The notes under the pieces: model-generated
Databases searched by the model: none
What the model was told of the DNA's origin: nothing
The model's input: only the letters and a program-made list of their open reading frames with translations
Shown here: positions 1-9,700 of the stretch, piece after piece
Layout of the letters: each line of letters opens with the position of its first letter
Numbering within the stretch: position 1 is the first letter of the stretch
Assembly: GCA_964017195.1 (NCBI GenBank)
Contig: CAXHKT010000108.1
Span: 310,001-374,000, forward strand
DNA: 64,000 nt
From: Siderastrea radians
Taxonomy: Eukaryota > Cnidaria > Anthozoa > Scleractinia > Rhizangiidae
Direction: 5' to 3'
Position numbers and translations under genes: made by a program

Positions 1-580
1 TTGCGCAGATAAGAACACCTTTTTGAGCCTCTGGGAATGCCGCAAAATGGGGGTTTTTCCCTAAGGATCGCACATATCGCGCTTTCTTTGTACTTTTGCA
101 CAAAAGGAATTTTTTTCGGATGGTCCCAAAGGGATTGAATGCATTTGGGAGCTTTGTGCATGCAGCCGAGAGCGCCAGTTAGCTTTTTGAGCTTTTTGGG
201 GCCTGAGGGAAGGCCCCAAAATGGGGTTTTTTCCACCTTATCGACAAAATCGCAGACTTTCTACACAATAAACTGTTTTTTCTGATAGCACCGAGGGATT
301 TGCATTATTATTGGGCCAGTGCGCAGCCTTGCGCAGACAGATTGCGCAGATAAGAACACCTTTTTGAGCCTCTGGGAATGCCCCAAAATGGGGTTTTTTT
401 CCCTAAGGATCGCACATATCGCGCTTTCTTTGTACTTTTGCACAAAAGGACTTTTTTTCGGATGGTCCCAAAGGGATTGAATGCATTTGGGAGCTTTGTG
501 CATGCAGCCGAGAGCGCCAGTTAGCTTTTTGAGCTTTTTGGGGCCTGAGGGAAGGCCCCAAAATGGGGGTTTTTTCCACC
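1..580. repeat. Truncated left edge: string also present 2736 bp to the right
   Basis: Positions 1-580 match 2737-3316 (offset 8 monomers) and 7867-8446. Shared diagnostics are TGCCGCAAAATGGGGG near 38, TAGCACCGAG near 287 and GGACTTTTTTTCGG near 448. Small differences are a G/T-run change near 230 and GAGGGAAGG here versus GAGGGTAGG at 3284. After about 580 the two diverge into different variant units. This is the end of a variant string (cassette alpha) cut by the window edge. Confidence 0.8.
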
Positions 581-708
581 TTATCGACAAAATCGCAGAC
601 TTTCTACACAATAAACTGTTTTTTCTGATAGCCCCGAGGGATTTGCATTATTATTGGGCCAGTGCGCAGCCTTGCGCAGACAGATTGCGCAGATAAGAAC
701 ACCTTTTT

Positions 709-882
709 GAGCCTCTGGGAATGCCCCAAAATGGGGTTTTTTCCCTAAGGATCGCACATATCGCGCTTTCTTTGTACTTTTGCACAAAAGGAATTTTTTT
801 CGGATGGTCCCAAAGGGATTGAATGCATTTGGGAGCTTTGTGCATGCAGCCGAGAGCGCCAGTTAGCTTTTTGAGCTTTTTG
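709..882. repeat. Half-monomer A (~174 bp) of the reference unit
   Basis: Starts GAGCCTCTGGGAATGCCCC and aligns with half B, which starts GGGCCTGAGGGAAGGCCCC at 883. Over the first ~24 bases only four positions differ, after which both continue with a G-run and T-run. Further matched pairs are ATCGCACATATCGCGCTTTCT with ATCGACAAAATCGCAGACTTTC (about 750 and 925), TCCCAAAGGGATT with CCCCGAGGGATT (808 and 974), and GTGCATGCAGCC with GTGCGCAGCC (840 and 1004). Offsets at these pairs fall from 174 to about 162, so several small indels separate the halves. The similarity is too ordered to be chance and shows that the 342-bp unit is a fixed, diverged dimer. Confidence 0.85.
823..850. other. Near-invariant palindromic segment (ATGCAT ... 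TGCATGCA)
   Basis: ATGCAT (823-828) and the 8-bp palindrome TGCATGCA (841-848) flank TTGGGAGCTTTG. This block is nearly unchanged across the array. Exceptions I noticed are ATGCAAGTGGGAG at 16549, 17576, 19629 and 22708, ATGCATTTCGGAG at 3901, 5953, 9031 and 11083, GGGAACTTTG at 46651, GCATGAGGCC at 43930, and GCATGCCGCC at 63053. The conservation could reflect a protein-binding site or just recent common ancestry; the data here do not separate the two. Confidence 0.6.
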
Positions 883-905
883 GGGCCTGAGGGAAGGCCC
901 CAAAA
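878..905. repeat. 11-bp perfect inverted repeat (hairpin) in each monomer
   Basis: TTTTGGGGCCT (878-888) and AGGCCCCAAAA (895-905) are perfect reverse complements around the 6-base loop GAGGGA; T, G5 and T6 follow. The element recurs in most of the 187 units. It looks like a bacterial intrinsic terminator but lies in a satellite with no gene upstream. Subfamilies weaken it without a matching change in the other arm: GGGCCC at about 2250 and 7380, AGACCCC near 6710 and 11840, AGGCCCGAAAA in the ATATTGG units, AGGCTCC at 27228, AGGCAAC at 60720 and 62763, and GGAGGCC at about 53896, 54579 and 55606. Strict selection on the stem is therefore unlikely, although it could still affect replication or breakage. 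Confidence 0.85.
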
Positions 906-1050
906 TGGGGGTTTTTTCCACCTTATCGACAAAATCGCAGACTTTCTACACAATAAACTGTTTTTTCTGATAGCCCCGAGGGATTTGCATTATTATTGGG
1001 CCAGTGCGCAGCCTTGCGCAGACAGATTGCGCAGATAAGAACACCTTTTT
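883..1050. repeat. Half-monomer B (~168 bp) of the reference unit
   Basis: Second half of the dimeric unit; see half A for the matching landmarks. B differs from A in carrying a self-complementary start (right arm of the hairpin), a shorter middle (it lacks most of TTTGTACTTTTGCACAAAA) and a longer GCGCAG-rich tail. Recombination across the array always keeps the A-B order: I saw no 171-bp step, no A-A or B-B junction and no lone half, so the 342-bp dimer has been the amplification unit throughout this window. Confidence 0.82.
1005..1034. repeat. Triple TGCGCAG microrepeat at the end of half B
   Basis: TGCGCAG occurs at 1005-1011, 1015-1021 and 1028-1034, spaced 10 and 13 bases. The same triplet sits at the end of nearly every unit. 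Subfamilies alter individual copies: GTGCGCTGCC in the 16-48 kb zone, TTGCACAGAC at 12-15, 51, 53, 55 and 63 kb, GTGCACAGCC at about 42047, 45463 and 46833, and TTGCGCGGAC after AATTAG units. Several of these are transitions at CpG. It is the most CpG-dense part of the unit. No function can be assigned from sequence alone. Confidence 0.75.
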
Positions 1051-2532
1051 GAGCCTCTGGGAATGCCCCAAAATGGGGTTTTTTCCCTAAGGATCGCACA
1101 TATCGCGCTTTCTTTGTACTTTTGCACAAAAAGGAATTCTTTTCGGATGGTCCCAAAGGGATTGAATGCATTTGGGAGCTTTGTGCATGCAGCCGAGAGC
1201 GCCAGTTAGCTTTTTGAGCTTTTTGGGGCCTGAGGGAAGGCCCCAAAATGGGGGTTTTTTCCACCTTATCGACAAAATCGCAGACTTTCTACACAATAAA
1301 CTGTTTTTTCTGATAGCCCCGAGGGATTTGCATTATTATTGGGCCAGTGCGCAGCCTTGCGCAGACAGATTGCGCAGATAAGAACACCTTTTTGAGCCTC
1401 TGGGAATGCCCCAAAATGGGGTTTTTTCCCTAAGGATCGCACATATCGCGCTTTCTTTGTACTTTTGCACAAAAGGAATTTTTTCGGATGGTCCCAAAGG
1501 GATTGAATGCATTTGGGAGCTTTGTGCATGCAGCCGAGAGCGCCAATTAGCTTTTTGAGCTTTTTGGGGCCTGAGGGAAGGCCCCAAAATGGGGTTTTTT
1601 TCCACCTTATCGACAAAATCGCAGACTTTCTACACAATAAACTGTTTTTTCTGATAGCCGCGAGGGATTTGCATTATTATTGGGCCAGTGCGCAGCCTTG
1701 CGCGGACAGATTGCGCAGATAAGAACACCTTTTTGAGCCTCTGGGAATGCCGCAAAATGGGGGTTTTTCCCTAAGGATCGCACATATCGCGCTTTCTTTG
1801 TACTTTTGCACAAAAGGAATTTTTTTCGGATGGTCCCAAAGGGATTGAATGCATTTGGGAGCTTTGTGCATGCAGCCGAGAGCGCCAGTTAGCTTTTTGA
1901 GCTTTTTGGGGCCTGAGGGAAGGCCCCAAAATGGGGGTTTTTTCCACCTTATCGACAAAATCGCAGACTTTCTACACAATAAACTGTTTTTTCTGATAGC
2001 CCCGAGGGATTTGCATTATTATTGGGCCAGTGCGCAGCCTTGCGCAGACAGATTGCGCAGATAAGAACACCTTTTTGAGCCTCTGGGAATGCCCCAAAAT
2101 GGGGTTTTTTCCCTAAGGATCGCACATATCGCGCTTTCTTTGTACTTTTGCACAAAAAGGAATTCTTTTCGGATGGTCCCAAAGGGATTGAATGCATTTG
2201 GGAGCTTTGTGCATGCAGCCGAGAGCGCCAGTTAGCTTTTTGAGCTTTTTGGGCCCTGAGGGAAGGCCCCAAAATGGGGGTTTTTTCCACCTTATCGACA
2301 AAATCGCAGACTTTCTACACAATAAACTGTTTTTTCTGATAGCCCCGAGGGATTTGCATTATTATTGGGCCAGTGCGCAGCCTTGCGCAGACAGATTGCG
2401 CAGATAAGAACACCTTTTTGAGCCTCTGGGAATGCCCCAAAATGGGGTTTTTTCCCTAAGGATCGCACATATCGCGCTTTCTTTGTACTTTTGCACAAAA
2501 GGAATTTTTTCGGATGGTCCCAAAGGGATTGA

Positions 2533-3690
2533 ATGCATTTGGGAGCTTTGTGCATGCAGCCGAGAGCGCCAATTAGCTTTTTGAGCTTTTTGGGGCCTGA
2601 GGGAAGGCCCCAAAATGGGGTTTTTTTCCACCTTATCGACAAAATCGCAGACTTTCTACACAATAAACTGTTTTTTCTGATAGCCCCGAGGGATTTGCAT
2701 TATTATTGGGCCAGTGCGCAGCCTTGCGCGGACAGATTGCGCAGATAAGAACACCTTTTTGAGCCTCTGGGAATGCCGCAAAATGGGGGTTTTTCCCTAA
2801 GGATCGCACATATCGCGCTTTCTTTGTACTTTTGCACAAAAGGAATTTTTTTCGGATGGTCCCAAAGGGATTGAATGCATTTGGGAGCTTTGTGCATGCA
2901 GCCGAGAGCGCCAGTTAGCTTTTTGAGCTTTTTGGGGCCTGAGGGAAGGCCCCAAAATGGGGGTTTTTCCACCTTATCGACAAAATCGCAGACTTTCTAC
3001 ACAATAAACTGTTTTTTCTGATAGCACCGAGGGATTTGCATTATTATTGGGCCAGTGCGCAGCCTTGCGCAGACAGATTGCGCAGATAAGAACACCTTTT
3101 TGAGCCTCTGGGAATGCCCCAAAATGGGGTTTTTTTCCCTAAGGATCGCACATATCGCGCTTTCTTTGTACTTTTGCACAAAAGGACTTTTTTTCGGATG
3201 GTCCCAAAGGGATTGAATGCATTTGGGAGCTTTGTGCATGCAGCCGAGAGCGCCAGTTAGCTTTTTGAGCTTTTTGGGGCCTGAGGGTAGGCCCCAAAAT
3301 GGGGGTTTTTTCCACCTTATCGACAAAATCGCAGACTTTCTACACAATAAACTGTTTTTTCTGATAGCCCCGAGGGATTTGCATTATTATTGGGCCAGTG
3401 CGCAGCCTTGCGCAGACAGATTGCGCAGATAAGAACACCTTTTTGAGCCTCTGGGAATGCCCCAAAATGGGGTTTTTTCCCTAAGGATCGCACAGATCGC
3501 GCTTTCTTTGTACTTTTGCACAAAAAGGAATTTTTTTCGGATGGTCCCAAAGGGATTGAATGCATTTGGGAGCTTTGTGCATGCAGCCGAGAGCGCCAGT
3601 TAGCTTTTTGAGCTTTTTGGGGCCTGAGGGAAGGCCCCAAAATGGGTTTTTTTTCCACCTTATCGACAAAAGCGCAGACTTTCTACACAA
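2533..3690. repeat. Cassette alpha: ordered string of variant monomers found five times
   Basis: The string is, in order, GCCAATTAGC, GCGCGGAC, TGCCGCAAAATGGGGG, TAGCACCGAG, GGACTTTTTTTCGG, then AAAAGCGCAG. It occurs at 2533-3690, 7663-8820, 31605-32762, 35712-36869 and 48704-49861, with its tail also at 1-580. Two pairs are explained by the 15-mer and 12-mer duplications, leaving three independent placements spread over 46 kb. Related but reshuffled versions occur at 44.9-45.3, 46.3-46.7 and 51.8-52.6 kb. Confidence 0.8.
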
Positions 3691-6600
3691 TAAACTGTTT
3701 TTTCTGATAGCCCCGAGGGATTTGCATTATTATTGGGCCAGTGCGCAGCCTTGCGCAGACAGATTGCGCAGATAAGAACACCTTTTTGAGCCTCTGGGAA
3801 TGCCCCAAAATGGGGTTTTTTCCCTAAGGATCGCACATATCGCGCTTTCTTTGTACTTTTGCACAAAAGGAATTTTTTCGGATGGTCCCAAAGGGATTGA
3901 ATGCATTTCGGAGCTTTGTGCATGCAGCCGAGAGCGCCAATTAGCTTTTTGAGCTTTTTGGGGCCTGAGGGAAGGCCCCAAAATGGGGGTTTTTTTCCAC
4001 CTTATCGACAAAATCGCAGACTTTCTACACAATAAACTGTTTTTTCTGATAGTCCCGAGGGATTTGCATTATTATTGGGCCAGTGCGCAGCCTTGCGCGG
4101 ACAGATTGCGCAGATAAGAACACCTTTTTGAGCCTCTGGGAATGCCCCAAAATGGGGGTTTTTCCTAAGGATCGCACATATCGCGCTTTCTTTGTACTTT
4201 TGCACAAAAGGAATTTTTTTCGGATGGTCCCAAAGGGATTGAATGCATTTGGGAGCTTTGTGCATGCAGCCGAGAGCGCCAGTTAGCTTTTTGAGCTTTT
4301 TGGGGCCTGAGGGAAGGCCCCAAAATGGGGTTTTTTCCACCTTATCGACAAAATCGCAGACTTTCTACACAATAAACTGTTTTTTCTGATACCACCGAGG
4401 GATTTGCATTATTATTGGGCCAGTGCGCAGCCTTGCGCAGACAGATTGCGCAGATAAGAACACCTTTGTGAGCCTCTGGGAATGCCCCAAAATGGGGTTT
4501 TTTTCCCTAAGGATCGCACATATCGCGCTTTCTTTGTACTTTTGCACAAAAGGACTTTTTTTCGGATGGTCCCAAAGGGATTGAATGCATTTGGGAGCTT
4601 TGTGCATGCAGCCGAGAGCGCCAGTTAGCTTTTTGAGCTTTTTGGGGCCTGAGGGAAGGCCCCAAAATGGGGGTTTTTCCACCTTATCGACAAAATCGCA
4701 GACTTTCTACACAATAAACTGTTTTTTCTGATAGCACCGAGGGATTTGCATTATTATTGGGCCAGTGCGCAGCCTTGCGCAGACAGATTGCGCAGATAAG
4801 AACACCTTTTTGAGCCTCTGGGAATGCCCCAAAATGGGGTTTTTTCCCTAAGGATCGCACATATCGCGCTTTCTTTGTACTTTTGCACAAAAGGAATTTT
4901 TTTCGGATGGTCCCAAAGGGATTGAATGCATTTGGGAGCTTTGTGCATGCAGCCGAGAGCGCCAGTTAGCTTTTTGAGCTTTTTGGGGCCTGAGGGAAGG
5001 CCCCAAAATGGGGGTTTTTTCCACCTTATCGACAAAATCGCAGACTTTCTACACAATAAACTGTTTTTTCTGATAGCCCCGAGGGATTTGCATTATTATT
5101 GGGCCAGTGCGCAGCCTTGCGCAGACAGATTGCGCAGATAAGAACACCTTTTTGAGCCTCTGGGAATGCCCCAAAATGGGGTTTTTTCCCTAAGGATCGC
5201 ACATATCGCGCTTTCTTTGTACTTTTGCACAAAAAGGAATTCTTTTCGGATGGTCCCAAAGGGATTGAATGCATTTGGGAGCTTTGTGCATGCAGCCGAG
5301 AGCGCCAGTTAGCTTTTTGAGCTTTTTGGGGCCTGAGGGAAGGCCCCAAAATGGGGGTTTTTTCCACCTTATCGACAAAATCGCAGACTTTCTACACAAT
5401 AAACTGTTTTTTCTGATAGCCCCGAGGGATTTGCATTATTATTGGGCCAGTGCGCAGCCTTGCGCAGACAGATTGCGCAGATAAGAACACCTTTTTGAGC
5501 CTCTGGGAATGCCCCAAAATGGGGTTTTTTCCCTAAGGATCGCACATATCGCGCTTTCTTTGTACTTTTGCACAAAAAGGAATTTTTTTCGGATGGTCCC
5601 AAAGGGATTGAATGCATTTGGGAGCTTTGTGCATGCAGCCGAGAGCGCCAGTTAGCTTTTTGAGCTTTTTGGGGCCTGAGGGAAGGCCCCAAAATGGGTT
5701 TTTTTTCCACCTTATGGACAAAAGCGCAGACTTTCTACACAATAAACTGTTTTTTCTGATAGCCCCGAGGGATTTGCATTATTATTGGGCCAGTGCGCAG
5801 CCTTGCGCAGACAGATTGCGCAGATAAGAACACCTTTTTGAGCCTCTGGGAATGCCCCAAAATGGGGTTTTTTCCCTAAGGATCGCACATATCGCGCTTT
5901 CTTTGTACTTTTGCACAAAAGGAATTTTTTCGGATGGTCCCAAAGGGATTGAATGCATTTCGGAGCTTTGTGCATGCAGCCGAGAGCGCCAATTAGCTTT
6001 TTGAGCTTTTTGGGGCCTGAGGGAAGGCCCCAAAATGGGGGTTTTTTCCACCTTATCGACAAAATCGCAGACTTTCTACACAATAAACTGTTTTTTCTGA
6101 TAGTCCCGAGGGATTTGCATTATTATTGGGCCAGTGCGCAGCCTTGCGCGGACAGATTGCGCAGATAAGAACACCTTTTTGAGCCTCTGGGAATGCCCCA
6201 AAATGGGGGTTTTTCCTAAGGATCGCACATATCGCGCTTTCTTTGTACTTTTGCACAAAAGGAATTTTTTTCGGATGGTCCCAAAGGGATTGAATGCATT
6301 TGGGAGCTTTGTGCATGCAGCCGAGAGCGCCAGTTAGCTTTTTGAGCTTTTTGGGGCCTGAGGGAAGGCCCCAAAATGGGGTTTTTTCCACCTTATCGAC
6401 AAAATCGCAGACTTTCTACACAATAAACTGTTTTTTTCTGATACCACCGAGGGATTTGCATTATTATTGGGCCAGTGCGCAGCCTTGCGCAGACAGATTG
6501 CGCAGATAAGAACACCTTTTTGAGCCTCTGGGAATGCCCCAAAATGGGGTTTTTTTCCCTAAGGATCGCACATATCGCGCTTTCTTTGTACTTTTGCACA

Positions 6601-6710
6601 AAAGGACTTTTTTTCGGATGGTCCCAAAGGGATTGAATGCATTTGGGAGCTTTGTGCATGCAGCCGAGAGCGCCAGTTAGCTTTTTGAGCTTTTTGGGGC
6701 CTGAGGGAAG
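3200..6710. repeat. Internal 6-monomer repeat (offset ~2052 bp) within the 15-mer
   Basis: About 3200-4660 matches 5250-6710. Shared markers are the G3/T8 junction after CCCCAAAAT with AAAAGCGCAG (about 3670 and 5722, the latter with TTATGGAC), ATGCATTTCGGAG (3901 and 5953), GCCAATTAGC, TAGTCCCGAG (about 4051 and 6101), the short GGGGGTTTTTCCTAAGG run and GATACCACCGAG (about 4389 and 6442). Copies differ at single sites, so this duplication is older than the 5130-bp one that copied it whole: the same pair recurs at 8330-11840. Confidence 0.75.
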
Positions 6711-9700
6711 ACCCCAAAATGGAGGTTTTTTCCACCTTATCGACAAAATCGCAGACTTTCTACACAATAAACTGTTTTTTCTGATAGCCCCGAGGGATTG
6801 GCATTATTATTGGGCCAGTGCGCAGCCTTGCGCAGACAGATTGCGCAGATAAGAACACCTTTTTGAGCCTCTGGGAATGCCCCAAAATGGGGTTTTTTCC
6901 CTAAGGATCGCACATATCGCGTTTTCTTTGTACTTTTGCACAAAAGGATTTTTTTTCGGATGGTCCCAAAGGGATTGAATGCATTTGGGAGCTTTGTGCA
7001 TGCAGCCGAGAGCGCCAGTTAGCTTTTTGAGCTTTTTGGGGCCTGAGGGAAGGCCCCAAAATGGGGGTTTTTTCCACCTTATCGACAAAATCGCAGACTT
7101 TCTACACAATAAACTGTTTTTTCTGATAGCCCCGAGGGATTTGCATTATTATTGGGCCAGTGCGCAGCCTTGCGCAGACAGATTGCGCAGATAAGAACAC
7201 CTTTTTGAGCCTCTGGGAATGCCCCAAAATGGGGTTTTTTCCCTAAGGATCGCACATATCGCGCTTTCTTTGTACTTTTGCACAAAAAGGAATTCTTTTC
7301 GGATGGTCCCAAAGGGATTGAATGCATTTGGGAGCTTTGTGCATGCAGCCGAGAGCGCCAGTTAGCTTTTTGAGCTTTTTGGGCCCTGAGGGAAGGCCCC
7401 AAAATGGGGGTTTTTTCCACCTTATCGACAAAATCGCAGACTTTCTACACAATAAACTGTTTTTTCTGATAGCCCCGAGGGATTTGCATTATTATTGGGC
7501 CAGTGCGCAGCCTTGCGCAGACAGATTGCGCAGATAAGAACACCTTTTTGAGCCTCTGGGAATGCCCCAAAATGGGGTTTTTTCCCTAAGGATCGCACAT
7601 ATCGCGCTTTCTTTGTACTTTTGCACAAAAGGAATTTTTTCGGATGGTCCCAAAGGGATTGAATGCATTTGGGAGCTTTGTGCATGCAGCCGAGAGCGCC
7701 AATTAGCTTTTTGAGCTTTTTGGGGCCTGAGGGAAGGCCCCAAAATGGGGTTTTTTTCCACCTTATCGACAAAATCGCAGACTTTCTACACAATAAACTG
7801 TTTTTTCTGATAGCCCCGAGGGATTTGCATTATTATTGGGCCAGTGCGCAGCCTTGCGCGGACAGATTGCGCAGATAAGAACACCTTTTTGAGCCTCTGG
7901 GAATGCCGCAAAATGGGGGTTTTTCCCTAAGGATCGCACATATCGCGCTTTCTTTGTACTTTTGCACAAAAGGAATTTTTTTCGGATGGTCCCAAAGGGA
8001 TTGAATGCATTTGGGAGCTTTGTGCATGCAGCCGAGAGCGCCAGTTAGCTTTTTGAGCTTTTTGGGGCCTGAGGGAAGGCCCCAAAATGGGGGTTTTTCC
8101 ACCTTATCGACAAAATCGCAGACTTTCTACACAATAAACTGTTTTTTCTGATAGCACCGAGGGATTTGCATTATTATTGGGCCAGTGCGCAGCCTTGCGC
8201 AGACAGATTGCGCAGATAAGAACACCTTTTTGAGCCTCTGGGAATGCCCCAAAATGGGGTTTTTTTCCCTAAGGATCGCACATATCGCGCTTTCTTTGTA
8301 CTTTTGCACAAAAGGACTTTTTTTCGGATGGTCCCAAAGGGATTGAATGCATTTGGGAGCTTTGTGCATGCAGCCGAGAGCGCCAGTTAGCTTTTTGAGC
8401 TTTTTGGGGCCTGAGGGTAGGCCCCAAAATGGGGGTTTTTTCCACCTTATCGACAAAATCGCAGACTTTCTACACAATAAACTGTTTTTTCTGATAGCCC
8501 CGAGGGATTTGCATTATTATTGGGCCAGTGCGCAGCCTTGCGCAGACAGATTGCGCAGATAAGAACACCTTTTTGAGCCTCTGGGAATGCCCCAAAATGG
8601 GGTTTTTTCCCTAAGGATCGCACAGATCGCGCTTTCTTTGTACTTTTGCACAAAAAGGAATTTTTTTCGGATGGTCCCAAAGGGATTGAATGCATTTGGG
8701 AGCTTTGTGCATGCAGCCGAGAGCGCCAGTTAGCTTTTTGAGCTTTTTGGGGCCTGAGGGAAGGCCCCAAAATGGGTTTTTTTTCCACCTTATCGACAAA
8801 AGCGCAGACTTTCTACACAATAAACTGTTTTTTCTGATAGCCCCGAGGGATTTGCATTATTATTGGGCCAGTGCGCAGCCTTGCGCAGACAGATTGCGCA
8901 GATAAGAACACCTTTTTGAGCCTCTGGGAATGCCCCAAAATGGGGTTTTTTCCCTAAGGATCGCACATATCGCGCTTTCTTTGTACTTTTGCACAAAAGG
9001 AATTTTTTCGGATGGTCCCAAAGGGATTGAATGCATTTCGGAGCTTTGTGCATGCAGCCGAGAGCGCCAATTAGCTTTTTGAGCTTTTTGGGGCCTGAGG
9101 GAAGGCCCCAAAATGGGGGTTTTTTTCCACCTTATCGACAAAATCGCAGACTTTCTACACAATAAACTGTTTTTTCTGATAGTCCCGAGGGATTTGCATT
9201 ATTATTGGGCCAGTGCGCAGCCTTGCGCGGACAGATTGCGCAGATAAGAACACCTTTTTGAGCCTCTGGGAATGCCCCAAAATGGGGGTTTTTCCTAAGG
9301 ATCGCACATATCGCGCTTTCTTTGTACTTTTGCACAAAAGGAATTTTTTTCGGATGGTCCCAAAGGGATTGAATGCATTTGGGAGCTTTGTGCATGCAGC
9401 CGAGAGCGCCAGTTAGCTTTTTGAGCTTTTTGGGGCCTGAGGGAAGGCCCCAAAATGGGGTTTTTTCCACCTTATCGACAAAATCGCAGACTTTCTACAC
9501 AATAAACTGTTTTTTCTGATACCACCGAGGGATTTGCATTATTATTGGGCCAGTGCGCAGCCTTGCGCAGACAGATTGCGCAGATAAGAACACCTTTGTG
9601 AGCCTCTGGGAATGCCCCAAAATGGGGTTTTTTTCCCTAAGGATCGCACATATCGCGCTTTCTTTGTACTTTTGCACAAAAGGACTTTTTTTCGGATGGT

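Larger units (their letters stand above)
685..1026. repeat. Reference monomer (342 bp)
   Basis: A convenient copy without private indels, phased to start just after the TTGCGCAGACAGA segment. A 342-bp circular permutation of it (721-1062) counted by hand gives 159 G+C (about 46%) and 12 CpG. Order of landmarks: T-run and GAGCCTCTGGGAATG (703-722); CCCCAAAATGGGG plus T-run (724-742); GATCGCACATATCGCGC (750-766); TTTGTACTTTTGCACAAAA; GGTCCCAAAGGGATT (806-820); ATGCAT (823-828); TGCATGCA (841-848); tandem AGCTTTTT (866-881); hairpin (878-905); G-run/T-run (907-917); TTATCGACAAAATCGCAG; CTACACAATAAACTG; CCCCGAGGGATTTGC (974 on); ATTATTATTGGGCCAG; three GCGCAG. Variation concentrates in the G/T/A homopolymers and the hairpin; the TTTGTACTTTTGCACAAAA and TGCATGCAGCC segments hardly vary. 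Confidence 0.95.
746..2963. repeat. 3-monomer HOR, 1026-bp period, ~2.2 copies
   Basis: Positions 746-1937 repeat at 1772-2963. Shared markers are AGGAATTCTTTTCGG (1134 and 2160), the short GGAATTTTTTCGG run (1474 and 2500), GCCAATTAGC (about 1541 and 2567), GCGCGGAC (about 1701 and 2727) and TGCCGCAAAAT (about 1748 and 2774). Differences I saw are GGGGCC versus GGGCCC (about 2250), CCGCGAGG versus CCCCGAGG (about 1659) and a T-run length change at the right end. The block overlaps the start of the 15-mer. Confidence 0.82.

Noticed and set aside
481..696. Recurrent 71-codon plus-strand frame and 68/100-codon minus-strand frames in nearly every unit
   Set aside because: They recur only because the unit is 342 bp (divisible by 3) and homogeneous. 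Indels break them at random, overlapping frames on both strands are equally open, and no known protein family is recognisable.
795..815. CENP-B box
   Set aside because: TTTTCGGATGGTCCC has TTCG but lacks the required A and CGGG at the proper spacing of the core pattern; I found no match on either strand of the reference unit.
878..917. Bacterial rho-independent terminator
   Set aside because: The hairpin with T-run fits the shape, but it is repeated every 342 bp with no gene upstream, and subfamilies weaken the stem freely.
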